Source of the DNA: Schizosaccharomyces osmophilus
Lineage: Eukaryota > Ascomycota > Schizosaccharomycetes > Schizosaccharomycetales > Schizosaccharomycetaceae
DNA: 64,000 nt
Assembly: GCF_027921745.1 (NCBI RefSeq)
Contig: NC_079238.1
Coordinates: 1,674,001 to 1,738,000 of the forward strand
Direction: 5' to 3'
A model generated the notes under the pieces. That model did not search any database, was not told the DNA's origin, and was given only the letters and a program-made list of their open reading frames with translations. Shown here piece after piece: positions 9,237 through 19,494 of the stretch; position 1 is the stretch's first letter; each line of letters begins with the position of its first letter. The translations under genes were made by a program, and so were the position numbers.

Positions 9237-10877
9237 ATGACTTCTCTCAATGAATTCAGCAAAGACAAGGCGTCGATCAAAGACGCTGAAATAGGGGTAG
9301 AGACAGAGACAGAGACAGAGACAGTTGCTCTTCAAACTACTACGAGTGCTCCTTCAAACGATGGTTTATTCGATACCAAAGACTTTGATCAAGTTTACTT
9401 AGCCAAGTCTCGTATCTTGAGTCAAGCCATTGACGAAATTGGGTTTGGTAAATACCAATGGGCATTGCTTTTCATCGCTGGATTCGGTTGGATGTCTGAT
9501 AATACTTGGCCAGTCGTTACATCTTTAATTCTGTCTCGGCTCAACGAGGTAGACGGCGTTCATCCTCCTACCCAAAAGGATGCTCCCTTCTTAACATTGG
9601 CGCAGAATTTAGGGCTCTTAGCTGGAGCTGCTTTTTGGTCCATATCCTCTGATATGTTTGGTAGATTATGGGCCTTCAACTACACCTTCCTCATCACTGG
9701 TGTCTTCTCCCTTGTTGCCGGGGCATCTCCCAATTTTGCTGCTATTGGGATATTTAACGCGCTCTGGAGTTTTGGTGTCGGCGGTAACCTACCTGTCGAC
9801 TCGGCAATTTTCATTGAGTCAATTCCAAGCTCTTGCCAATGGCTTTTGACCGTCATGAGTGCTTGGTGGGCGCTAGGACAAGTTTTGGTAAATCTTATTG
9901 CCTGGGGCTTGCTTGCAAATTTTTCCTGCTCAGATTCCAAGGAACCGTGCCTTAAAGACAATAATAAAGGATGGAGATACCTGTTGTTTACCATGGGTGG
10001 CTTGACTTTATTCATGTTCCTTATTCGGTTTTTATTTCCGCTGGTGGAATCTCCCGGTTATCTCCTAGCCAAGGGTAGAGAACAAGAAGCTGTTCAAGCA
10101 GTACATAAAATTGCGAAATACAATAAAAAGGAGTCTTCTCTATCTGTGCAAGATTTCCACAAAATCCAAACCTCTCTTTCTAACGATTCGGAATTTCAAA
10201 CCGAAAGCGATCTAGTGCATACCACGAAAAATTCCCCGACGCAAGAATTATTAAAGAAAGTAAATTTTCAAACTATTCGTGAATGCTTCCGATCGAAAAG
10301 ACTAATACTATCTTCTACATTGGTGATATCTTCTTGGGCTCTCATAGGTCTAGCATTTCCTTTGTACAATGCTTTTCTACCTTACTATCTTGAATCAAGA
10401 GGAAATGCTAACAAGCCTTTAAGTGTCTACGAAACATATAGAAACTCTCTCATCGTTTCTACTTTAGGCATTCCTGGTTCCCTACTAGCTGGTCTGCTAG
10501 TTGAACTTCGGATTGGTCGTAAAGGCACTCTTACTCTTTCTCTTCTGCTTACGGGTGTTTTTCTGTTTGCTTCCACAACGGCGAAAACGAGTAATGCGTA
10601 TCTCGGGTGGAACTGTGCTTTCACTTTTGTTTCAGACATTATGTATGGCGTTTTATACGCTTATACGCCAGAAGTTTTTCCTTCCAAAGTTCGCGGCACC
10701 GCAATTGGATTAGCTTCCTCTGCGAATCGAGTCCTCGGGGTATTCGCTCCCGTCATTGCTATGTATGCGAATCTTACAACTTCTGCTCCGATATTTGTAA
10801 GTGGAGCCCTGTTTCTTTTTGCCGGTCTCTTGACTATTTTTTTCCCGTATGAACCAAGAGGAAAATCAAGCTTCTAA
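9237..10877 (+). CDS. major facilitator superfamily transporter (SVOP/sugar-porter-like)
   Basis: A 546-residue membrane transporter with about 12 hydrophobic segments and a cytosolic N-tail of about 65 residues. The motif DEIGFGKYQW before helix 1 and GVGGNLPVDS in the fourth to fifth helix region are hallmarks of the fungal SV2/SVOP-like MFS group. The central loop (about 275-355) is hydrophilic, and ESPGYLLAKGRE matches the family's conserved ESPR/YL segment after helix 6. The substrate cannot be told from sequence. The position matches S. pombe SPAPB1E7.08c. The N-tail has a (Glu-Thr)4 run encoded by an AGAGAC microsatellite at about 9300-9325. It converges on glt1. Confidence 0.93.
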   Translation: MTSLNEFSKDKASIKDAEIGVETETETETVALQTTTSAPSNDGLFDTKDFDQVYLAKSRILSQAIDEIGFGKYQWALLFIAGFGWMSDNTWPVVTSLILSRLNEVDGVHPPTQKDAPFLTLAQNLGLLAGAAFWSISSDMFGRLWAFNYTFLITGVFSLVAGASPNFAAIGIFNALWSFGVGGNLPVDSAIFIESIPSSCQWLLTVMSAWWALGQVLVNLIAWGLLANFSCSDSKEPCLKDNNKGWRYLLFTMGGLTLFMFLIRFLFPLVESPGYLLAKGREQEAVQAVHKIAKYNKKESSLSVQDFHKIQTSLSNDSEFQTESDLVHTTKNSPTQELLKKVNFQTIRECFRSKRLILSSTLVISSWALIGLAFPLYNAFLPYYLESRGNANKPLSVYETYRNSLIVSTLGIPGSLLAGLLVELRIGRKGTLTLSLLLTGVFLFASTTAKTSNAYLGWNCAFTFVSDIMYGVLYAYTPEVFPSKVRGTAIGLASSANRVLGVFAPVIAMYANLTTSAPIFVSGALFLFAGLLTIFFPYEPRGKSSF

Positions 10878-11215
10878 AGCCTTTCATGCCACAGTTTACG
10901 TACAGCCATCCTACTATCTATATGCAATTATATTAATCGTTTAATGAACAGGATATAGTAGATTAATTAAATTAATGCTATTACTATTTTGAAAAAAAAT
11001 TAATGATATCGATTATATATCCAAGACAAAAACTGTTTATCATTTAATGCAAAAAAACTAATTACCTTGAAATCTCGCAGTGATTAATTCATCTTATGTC
11101 CATAGATCCAATTGTAAATGTCCAACACATTCACATATAATTTTAATGTAAAAATTTATGTAGTCTCTTGCAAATCCCGACCAGCGGCTTGCACATTGAA
11201 GCATTTGGCCAACAT
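10878..11215. other. convergent intergenic region, MFS gene and glt1
   Basis: 338 bp of strongly AT-rich sequence between two convergent genes. It probably holds both 3' UTRs. I see no gene or strong structure. Confidence 0.4.
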
Positions 11216-14200
11216 TTAGATGGCTATGTTACGCTTAACAACACCACCGTCAGCAGGCAGGTAGGATTTACTAGACAATTGCAGATCAATTTCTCTGGCA
11301 CACTGGCGGCCTTCTTGGATACCCCAAACAACCAAACTCTGGCCACGACGACAGTCACCGCAGGCGTAAACATTAGGAACACTGGTTTGGTAAGACTTAT
11401 GGGGGGTACTGATATTAGAACGAGCATCTCGGCGAATGTTCATACTTGCTGTAGCCTGTTCTTCAGGACCTAAGAAACCCAAGGCAAGAATAACCAAGTC
11501 AGCTGGGAAAAACTCTTCAGAGTTCCTGACTTCCTTCATAATCCAGCGACCCTTGCTATTTTTTGTCCACTCAATGCGAACAGTATGGATACCCTTAACA
11601 TTTCCATCTTCATCCTTTTCAAAATTCTTAGTCAAAATTGAATATTCACGGAAGTCTTGGCCATAATGAGCTTGAACTTCAGCGTGTCCATAATCAACAC
11701 GGAAAACACGAGGATATTGAGGCCATGGATTATCAAATGCGCGTTCACGAGGAGGAATAGGAAGCAATTCCAAGTTGTGGATGCTTTTAGCGACATGGCG
11801 AACACTCGTACCTAAGCAATCATTACCAGTATCACCGCCGCCAATAACGATAACGTCCTTGCCCTTGGCGCTAATGTATCCTCCATCTTCGAGTTTGCTG
11901 TCTAGTAAACTCTTGGTGTTCTTATGAAGGAATTCCATCGCAAAATGAATACCCTTGGCGTCACGGTTGGGAATAGCAAGGTCACGAGGAATGGTGGATC
12001 CCGTAGCTAGTACTACAGCGTCATAGGTACTTTGTAATTCATCCAAAGATACTGCATCTTCACTACCAATCTCCACGTTTGTTATTATCTCGACACCTTC
12101 ATCAACCATTAATTGAATACGACGGTCCACCACAAACTTGTCCAGTTTCATATTGGGAATACCGTATTGTAATAAGCCACCAGGACGATCAGCACGTTCA
12201 TATATAACGACGTTATGACCGGCATGATTCAACTGATCAGCGGCTGCAAGACCGGCAGGGCCTGAGCCGATTACCGCGACACGCTTATTTGAACGATTTA
12301 CAGGAGGCTGAGGCTTAATCCAGCCTTCTTCCCAAGCTTTATCAATAATGGCACGCTCGACACTCTTAATACCTACAGGAGATTCGATGATACCCAAAAC
12401 ACAAGAACCCTCACATGGAGCAGGGCAAACTCGGCCAGTAAACTCGGGGAAGTTATTGGTCATAAGTAATTGTACCAAAGCTTCTTTCCATTGCTTTTTG
12501 AAAACCAAATCATTCCATGTAAAAATCTTGTTGGAAACCGGACAACCGTAATCAGATTGACAGAATGGGGTACCACAATCCATGCATCTAGCGGTTTGAA
12601 GACGAAGCTCGTCTTCCTTGAGACGGACAGAAAGCTCCTTCCAATCATTGGTACGTTTGTGTGGATTACGGTAATGCTCGCTCCGGCGTTGATACTTCAT
12701 GAATCCACGTAACTTGTCAAGAGGAGGACTCTTTTTCACAGGAGCACCCAAAGTATCCTCAACGTCTGTGATTGCGGCATCACGATTTGATTCCTCTAAT
12801 TGTTGGCGGATACGGTTACCGGGCATAAAAGCCTTGGGGTATTGACGACGCTTAGCTTCCTCTTTCTTAGCAGCCTCACGTTCAAGAACAGCTTTATACT
12901 CTCTGGGTAGAACCTTAACAAACCTATTCAAGTTGCGAGGGAAGTCACTCAAGATGCGATCAGCCACCTGGGAACCAGTTAAATGACGATGATCTTGAAT
13001 GAGGCCCCTCAAATAGGCAATTTCAGTAGCATCAGATACGGTAGTAAGTTCTACCATTTCCATGTTTACCTTTTTAGAAAAGTCCGTATGGTTGTCATAG
13101 ACGTAAGCGATACCACCAGACATACCAGCAGCAAAGTTACGGCCAGTATTACCAAGGATGACAACACGACCACCGGTCATATATTCACAACCATGATCAC
13201 CAACACCTTCAACGACAGTAACAACACCAGAATTACGAACGGCAAATCTTTCAGCAGCGACACCCGAAATAAAAACCTGACCGGAAGTGGCACCGTACAA
13301 ACAAACGTTTCCAACAATAACGTTTTCCTCTGGTTTAAATGGGGATGCTTTTGGTGGAAAAATAATTAGATGACCACCAGACAACCCTTTACCAACGTAA
13401 TCGTTACAATCACCTTCTAATTGTAAGGTAACACCCGGAGCCAAGAAAGCACCAAAAGACTGACCAGCAGAGCCAAAGACTTTCACACATATAGAATCCG
13501 CTGGTAAACCTTCTTCGCCATAACGCTTGCTAATTCTGTTAGAAAGAGTTGCACCCAAAGTACGATCTGTGTTAATTATTTCGCATTCCACGACAGAGGG
13601 TATACCATCTTCCAAGCTAGGTTCAGCTTCATCAATCAACTTATTATCTAACCTCGTATAAAGTCTATGATCTTGCTTGCGAATATTGCACGTGGCAGCA
13701 CCAGGTCGGAGAGTGAACGCAGGCGTCAACAAAGGAGACAAGTCTAGCAATTTGGATTTGGCATTAATGGGCTCAGCAACCTTAAGCTTATCAGAGCGGC
13801 CTACCATTTCATTAATGGTGCGGAAGCCGAGTTTGGCCATGATTCCACGAAGCTCTTCTGCAACATAGTAAAAGAAGTTGACGACGTGTTCGGGTTGTCC
13901 TTCAAACTTTTTACGTAATTCAGGATCTTGAGTAGCAATACCAACGGGACAAGTATTGAGATGGCATTTACGCATCATGATGCAACCTAAAGCAATGAGA
14001 GGAGTGGTTGCGAAGCCCCACTCTTCAGCGCCGAGCAAGCAAGCAATAGCAACATCGCGGCCAGTCTTAATCTGACCATCAGTTTGGATAACGATTCGGC
14101 CACGAAGATCATTTAGTACTAAAGTTTGATGTGTTTCGGCAACACCAAGTTCCCAAGGCAAACCAGCGTACTTAATACCAGTCCAGCGAGAAGCACCTGT

Positions 14201-17200
14201 GCCACCATCATGGCCCGATATAACAATATGATCGGCCTTAGCCTTGGCTACGCCGGAAGCGACGATACCAACACCAACCTCAGAAACCAATTTGACAGAA
14301 ACACGAGCACGTGGGTTAGCACATTTCAAATCGTAAACAAGTTGTTTTAAATCTTCAATAGAGTAAATATCGTGGTGAGGGGGAGGAGAGATTAAGCCAA
14401 CGCCAGCGGTAGAGTGACGAGTTTTAGCAATAGACTCGCTGACTTTGTTACCAGGAAGCTCACCACCTTCTCCAGGTTTAGCACCTTGAGCCATCTTAAT
14501 TTGAAGCTCATCAGAGTCACTCAAGTAGTACGAAGTAACGCCGAAACGGCCAGATGCAACTTGTTTGATAGCAGAACGCATAGTATCACCGTTAGTCAAG
14601 CGCTGGCTTCGAGCAGGATCTTCTCCGCCTTCACCAGTATTAGATTTACCACCGATACGGTTCATGGCAATAGCTAAAGTGGAATGGGACTCCATACTAA
14701 TTGAGCCATAAGACATAGCACCAGTGCAGAAACGACGAACAATTTCTGTCCATGGTTCAACTTGCTCAATGGGAATTGATTGGGATGGGTCGACATCAAA
14801 GTCAAGCATACCTCGGAGAGTACATTTTCTAGTTTGTTCGTAGTGAGTCTTGGCAAATTCAGCATATGCTGATTCATTTTGGTTGCGAACGGCCTCTTGG
14901 AGGGAAGCGACTGCTTTGGGATGGTTAACATGCTCTTCACCGCCGTCTCGGTAGTTGTAATCACCCATGTCAGGGATATCTAAACCGACGATGGAATCAC
15001 TCCTAGGATAGCCACGTTCATGAAAAGCCAAAGCGTCCAAAGCAATATGCTCAAAAGTGACACCACGGATACGAGATGCAGTACCCATGAAACATCTTTC
15101 AATAACTTCAGTATCAATACCGAGAGCTTCAAAAATTTGAGCACCCTTGTATGATTGAAGCGTGGAGATACCCATCTTAGACATAACCTTCAAGATTCCA
15201 CCATTCATGGCGTGTTTGTAATTTTCGACAGCTTTTGCTTCAGTAACACCAGGCTTCAATGCATTCTGTCTTTGAAGCTTAACAATAGCCTCCATTGCCA
15301 AATAAGGACAAACAGCATCGGCACCATAACCCAGAAGAATACAAGCATGGTGAACCTCACGAGCATCACCAGACTCACAGATAAGAGCAATGCGTGAACG
15401 TAACTTTCGTTGAACTAAAAAGTGATGAACAGCACCGCAAGCGGCAACAGATGATAACGGGACACGTTCAGAGTTTGCATCTCTATCAGAAAGCACTACA
15501 ATTTTGTAATCATTTTCTATAGCGTCGACAACCCCGGAGCAAATGCGATCAAGAGCAGCACCATAGCCCCTTGGACCTTCACTTTTACCAAAGGTAATAT
15601 CAATGGCTGCAACCTTCCAATCAGGATGTAGGAGGGTGACATTCTTCAAAGCATTCAGCTCTTCCAAAGTAAGGATGGGAGTAGGAAGACGTAAGCGACG
15701 GCATTGAGAAGGATCAATTTCAAGGAGATTACCGCTTGGGCCAATATAACATTGCAAGCTCATAACAATTGCTTCACGGATAGGGTCAATCGGAGGATTG
15801 GTAACCTGAGCAAACAACTCACGGAAGTATTCATAAAGGAGACGAGGTTCACTAGAAAGGCATGCAATGGCTGCATCGTTACCCATACTGCCAAGAGTTT
15901 CTTTACCATCATTGGCCATAGGTGCAATGACCATATTAATTTGCTCTAAATTATAGCCAAAAGCTAAGAGCTGCTTGTCATCACCAAGAGCTTCGCTATT
16001 AATGTTGGGAGTAAGATCAATGTTGCTATCTCCAACCAAAGTATCTACTATGTTATTCATATCCAAAAGTTCTTGATCGATCCAACTACGGAAATCATAC
16101 CGATTTGCAATATTGTGCTTGAGCTCTTTGTCGTCTACAATACGGCCTTCTTTGGTATCGACTAAAAGCATGCGGCCCGGACAAAGGCGTCCTTTTTGAA
16201 CTACCCTTTCCGGCTCAATGCCAACAGTTCCTACTTCAGAGGCACAAATCATCATATCGTCAGAAGTCAAATAATAACGGCAAGGGCGTAAACCGTTGCG
16301 ATCAAGATTGGCACCGCAATAACGACCATCGGCAAAAATGAACAAAGCAGGGCCATCCCAGGGCTCCATTTGGCAAGCCACCCATTCATAAAAAGCAGCT
16401 TTTTCGTCGGTGAGACTATTGTCATTTTGCCAAGCTTCTGGAATCAACATCATGACAGCCTCAGGCAAAGAAACCGTACCATTAACGCAAAGTAACTCTA
16501 ACACATTGTCAAAGGCAGCAGAATCGGAGCCACCACGTTCTATAACAGGCAACAATGAGGACAACTGATCCCCGAATTTAGATGATTTCAATAAGCCTTC
16601 ACGAGCTCGCATCCAGTTTTTATTACCTCGTAATGTGTTGATTTCACCGTTGTGAGCGGCTAAACGCATGGGCTGAGCACGGTCCCAAGAGGGAAAAGTG
16701 TTTGTGGAGAAGCGGGAGTGCACGAGAGCAAAATGAGCAACATATTCGGCATTATTTAAGTCCAAGAAGTAGTTATACACTTGAACAGGAGCCAATTGGC
16801 CTTTATAAACGATAGTATCACGACTAAGAGAGCAAATGTAAAACCATTTTTCTTTTCCAATTTGATTTGCGCTTTGTTTGCGAAGGAGATAGAGTTGTTT
16901 TTCAAAGAGGTTTTCGTCGAACTCCACATGGCCGTGGTACACAGGCTTGTAAACGATTAAGGGCTGCAAGATGGTAGGTTCACGAGAAAGAGCAGCAGGG
17001 CCAAGGATACTATTATCGCACGGTACGGAACGCCAGCCGAGAATTTCGAGTTCAAGAGCATTGGCAACCTTGGTAAACGACTCAACACCCTCCTGACATA
17101 CCTCGAGCTCAGGAGAAAAGAACACGTTACCGGTAGCGTATTGACCGGGCTGGGGAAGGTCGTAGCCAAGGATCTGTTTGAATTCTTTTTGCATGAAGGT

Positions 17201-17575
17201 ATAAGGCATAGAAGTCATGACACCAGCACCGTCACCATCACGGGTATCAGCACCGGTTGCACCACGGTGGGTCATGTTGCATAACAATAAACGAGCATCG
17301 GTGACGATTTTATGATTGCCTTGGCCCTTGACGTGGCACACGAAACCTACACCACATGAGTCTTTCTCATAAGCAGGGTCATAAAGGGCCTGCGCTTTAG
17401 GAAGAGAGCCAGCCCAAGCTTCATTTCCTTCTACATCGTAAGGATAGATGGGGGCATGAGGGTAGTCATCAGAGAGAGATGGCACGGTGTTTGCATTTTG
17501 TGTTAGGTTATCTACCGATGTAGCATTTTGATTGACGGATTCAACAGGCTTGTTCGTGGAAGACAAGACAGCCAT
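11216..17575 (-). CDS. glt1: glutamate synthase [NADH] (GOGAT), large fused enzyme
   Basis: A 2119-residue single-exon enzyme converting glutamine plus 2-oxoglutarate to two glutamates with NADH. An N-terminal propeptide of about 73 residues precedes Cys74 (KDSCGVGFVC), the class II amidotransferase nucleophile. The central and FMN synthase domains follow, with a 3Fe-4S motif near residue 1198 (C-x5-C-x4-C in CIMMRKCHLNTC). The glutamate-synthase beta part is fused to the C-terminus: 4Fe-4S motifs near 1667 (CMDCGTPFC; CPAPCEGSC), an FAD site GSGPAG near 1765 and an NAD(P)H site GGGDTG near 1909. All catalytic motifs are present. Length is close to other fungal Glt1 proteins. It diverges from eme1 across a 1.9-kb region. 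Confidence 0.98.
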   Translation of the reverse strand: MAVLSSTNKPVESVNQNATSVDNLTQNANTVPSLSDDYPHAPIYPYDVEGNEAWAGSLPKAQALYDPAYEKDSCGVGFVCHVKGQGNHKIVTDARLLLCNMTHRGATGADTRDGDGAGVMTSMPYTFMQKEFKQILGYDLPQPGQYATGNVFFSPELEVCQEGVESFTKVANALELEILGWRSVPCDNSILGPAALSREPTILQPLIVYKPVYHGHVEFDENLFEKQLYLLRKQSANQIGKEKWFYICSLSRDTIVYKGQLAPVQVYNYFLDLNNAEYVAHFALVHSRFSTNTFPSWDRAQPMRLAAHNGEINTLRGNKNWMRAREGLLKSSKFGDQLSSLLPVIERGGSDSAAFDNVLELLCVNGTVSLPEAVMMLIPEAWQNDNSLTDEKAAFYEWVACQMEPWDGPALFIFADGRYCGANLDRNGLRPCRYYLTSDDMMICASEVGTVGIEPERVVQKGRLCPGRMLLVDTKEGRIVDDKELKHNIANRYDFRSWIDQELLDMNNIVDTLVGDSNIDLTPNINSEALGDDKQLLAFGYNLEQINMVIAPMANDGKETLGSMGNDAAIACLSSEPRLLYEYFRELFAQVTNPPIDPIREAIVMSLQCYIGPSGNLLEIDPSQCRRLRLPTPILTLEELNALKNVTLLHPDWKVAAIDITFGKSEGPRGYGAALDRICSGVVDAIENDYKIVVLSDRDANSERVPLSSVAACGAVHHFLVQRKLRSRIALICESGDAREVHHACILLGYGADAVCPYLAMEAIVKLQRQNALKPGVTEAKAVENYKHAMNGGILKVMSKMGISTLQSYKGAQIFEALGIDTEVIERCFMGTASRIRGVTFEHIALDALAFHERGYPRSDSIVGLDIPDMGDYNYRDGGEEHVNHPKAVASLQEAVRNQNESAYAEFAKTHYEQTRKCTLRGMLDFDVDPSQSIPIEQVEPWTEIVRRFCTGAMSYGSISMESHSTLAIAMNRIGGKSNTGEGGEDPARSQRLTNGDTMRSAIKQVASGRFGVTSYYLSDSDELQIKMAQGAKPGEGGELPGNKVSESIAKTRHSTAGVGLISPPPHHDIYSIEDLKQLVYDLKCANPRARVSVKLVSEVGVGIVASGVAKAKADHIVISGHDGGTGASRWTGIKYAGLPWELGVAETHQTLVLNDLRGRIVIQTDGQIKTGRDVAIACLLGAEEWGFATTPLIALGCIMMRKCHLNTCPVGIATQDPELRKKFEGQPEHVVNFFYYVAEELRGIMAKLGFRTINEMVGRSDKLKVAEPINAKSKLLDLSPLLTPAFTLRPGAATCNIRKQDHRLYTRLDNKLIDEAEPSLEDGIPSVVECEIINTDRTLGATLSNRISKRYGEEGLPADSICVKVFGSAGQSFGAFLAPGVTLQLEGDCNDYVGKGLSGGHLIIFPPKASPFKPEENVIVGNVCLYGATSGQVFISGVAAERFAVRNSGVVTVVEGVGDHGCEYMTGGRVVILGNTGRNFAAGMSGGIAYVYDNHTDFSKKVNMEMVELTTVSDATEIAYLRGLIQDHRHLTGSQVADRILSDFPRNLNRFVKVLPREYKAVLEREAAKKEEAKRRQYPKAFMPGNRIRQQLEESNRDAAITDVEDTLGAPVKKSPPLDKLRGFMKYQRRSEHYRNPHKRTNDWKELSVRLKEDELRLQTARCMDCGTPFCQSDYGCPVSNKIFTWNDLVFKKQWKEALVQLLMTNNFPEFTGRVCPAPCEGSCVLGIIESPVGIKSVERAIIDKAWEEGWIKPQPPVNRSNKRVAVIGSGPAGLAAADQLNHAGHNVVIYERADRPGGLLQYGIPNMKLDKFVVDRRIQLMVDEGVEIITNVEIGSEDAVSLDELQSTYDAVVLATGSTIPRDLAIPNRDAKGIHFAMEFLHKNTKSLLDSKLEDGGYISAKGKDVIVIGGGDTGNDCLGTSVRHVAKSIHNLELLPIPPRERAFDNPWPQYPRVFRVDYGHAEVQAHYGQDFREYSILTKNFEKDEDGNVKGIHTVRIEWTKNSKGRWIMKEVRNSEEFFPADLVILALGFLGPEEQATASMNIRRDARSNISTPHKSYQTSVPNVYACGDCRRGQSLVVWGIQEGRQCAREIDLQLSSKSYLPADGGVVKRNIAI

Positions 17576-19494
17576 AATATATCAATGGGGGAAAACAGCA
17601 CGCAATTAAAGAAGTGACCTGTTGAAAGTTAGTAATGGAAGAGAAACTTATAAGGCTGGAAAAAGATGGTAAACAGCATGTTTCCGCTCGATATCCGAGT
17701 CTCAAAATATTCACATGAAATGAAATGAAAAAGGCAAACAAATCCCGCTGCAACTGCTGTGTAAAATACATACCTGAATTCCTATTTCAGAATTAAATAA
17801 AGGAAAAAGATATAAATAGAGAAACAAGAAATAACAAGAACGAACCGCAATTTCAGGTCTACCAGCAAATACAAAGAAGTACGAAGAAAGGAGAGCAGAG
17901 TAAAACAGACACAAAAACTAATTCTTTTCGAATTGTGTTATGGGTGAAAGAAAACGTGAGCAGGGACGTAGAGTGAAGGTAATTGCAAAGGAAACCCTTC
18001 TATGACCAAATTCGAACGGCTAGTAACTAGTATACAACGAAAAAAAAAAGAAATTTCTTAGTTTCAGACAAGGAAAAGAGTGAATCACAGTCCCAACCTC
18101 GGCCTTTTTCTTTCTAATTTTTGTTCGTGCTGGCTTGCAAAAGAGAGGCTTCAATAGTAGAAATTGGTGGGCTTTTGTATGGGTGAGCCTCTCGAGTCCA
18201 TGACGTCTCAAACCTCCAATGAAAACAGTCCGATTTTGAAGTTCCAATCAAAAAAAAAGAGATTGAAACTGATTGATAAGTGAGTATTTGTCGTGCATTT
18301 GATTGGTCCGCTTATTAAAAATACTCCACTTTTGATAACACTAAACTCAGCTCGCTCTATTCAGTTACGTTATCCTAACATACCGTAGCGAAACGGACGT
18401 TCCGTAAACCCTTCCTCTACCTCTAGGCATGGAGAGAAAAGTCTATGCCGTTTTATTATTTTTAAAGCGCATCGCCTATTTTTTTATAAACATTTTCTTT
18501 GTTTTAGGAGCTTGGAAACCAAACGGAGGGTTCACGAGCAGCCCTTTTTGGTGGACTCGTTTACCGTTAAAGAGTAATTCGGGTTGCAATTGTTACCTAT
18601 ATCGAAAGTCCCACCATTTCCTTTTTTACCGATTCTTCTTAACTGACGAATCTGACGATCTTCCCCTTATTGACGAGAAATCAAGCAGTAGCTAACGAAC
18701 AGTTAAGCGAAAGCTTAACTGTAAGTTGGCTATAAGCGAACCTTGGGAAAAAAGGGTAAACAAAAGGAACCATGCGTAGTAAGGTGAAGTAGAAGTCTGA
18801 TGAAAAGCATTTCTGCAGAGAACTATAGATATACCATGCATTGTTTACTCATAAAATTTTGGAAAGAGATCCCGACAAATACTTGATGAGGAAAAAACGA
18901 TTCAGAAAGAACTGACAAGGACTAAAGAGAAACTACTAGTAAAGCGACAGAACGCAAAGCATAATAAATGGAAAAAGATTTCCATCTCTCGTAAGCTTAA
19001 GAGAGAAGTTCACATCTATACCTGCAAAGATTAAATAAACCGTTTGCCAATTTCAAGTTTTACTATAATCATATGCATTCCATTCCATCTAGAGCTGCTA
19101 CGAGTATATTACTATGTACTTACAGAAAGGATAATAGTAAAGAATATCGTATATTACAGAATGTAAACAAAAGACATAATTCAAGGAAATGGGGAAATTT
19201 CAAGCAGGACTCAATTTGAAGGAATCATTCTTTGGTCCTAATGATTATTGTTTCAAATTCTTGTTTCTGTCATGATCCCAAATCTGTCTTTGTCGGTATT
19301 TTCATAAAGAGGTATCGCATAAGGTCGGACTACGTTCTGTTCTTTCCTTTTCACTGTGTCTTCCTTTCCTTTTTTTTTCAGTTTCTGTTCCGTTCTAAGC
19401 TTTTTTTTTCTTTTAATTTATTTATTTACTATTTATTCTTCATACCCATTGCATTTACCATAATCAACACGGTCGCACTTATTCTATCGATTGA
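17576..19494. other. 1.9-kb divergent region between glt1 and eme1
   Basis: The longest gene-poor stretch. The only ATG frame of note is the 88-codon ORF at 18429-18695, listed separately. A perfect 10-bp stem with a GAAA loop lies at 18699-18722. The rest is AT-rich and could hold long 5' leaders. I found no tRNA or clear snoRNA boxes. Confidence 0.4.
18429..18695 (+). CDS. possible small membrane protein (88 codons), unassigned
   Basis: ATG-initiated frame between divergent glt1 and eme1. Residues about 7-27 form one hydrophobic segment (AVLLFLKRIAYFFINIFFVL). The rest is mixed, and the end is acidic and Ser-rich (TDESDD, EKSSSS). I do not recognise it. The part encoding the hydrophobic segment ends in a T-rich TTTTAG string that looks like a 3' splice site, so it may be untranslated. 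A GAAA-capped 10-bp hairpin begins 4 nt after the stop codon. It may be chance, a leader ORF of a eme1-side transcript, or a real small gene. Confidence 0.25.
   Translation: MERKVYAVLLFLKRIAYFFINIFFVLGAWKPNGGFTSSPFWWTRLPLKSNSGCNCYLYRKSHHFLFYRFFLTDESDDLPLIDEKSSSS

Noticed and set aside
12983-13369. 128-codon and other plus-strand frames within glt1
   Set aside because: They lie opposite conserved glutamate synthase coding sequence and have low-complexity products.
18020-18247. 75-codon minus-strand frame in the glt1-eme1 gap
   Set aside because: Opens with TTG, has no ATG and ends in translated T-tracts.
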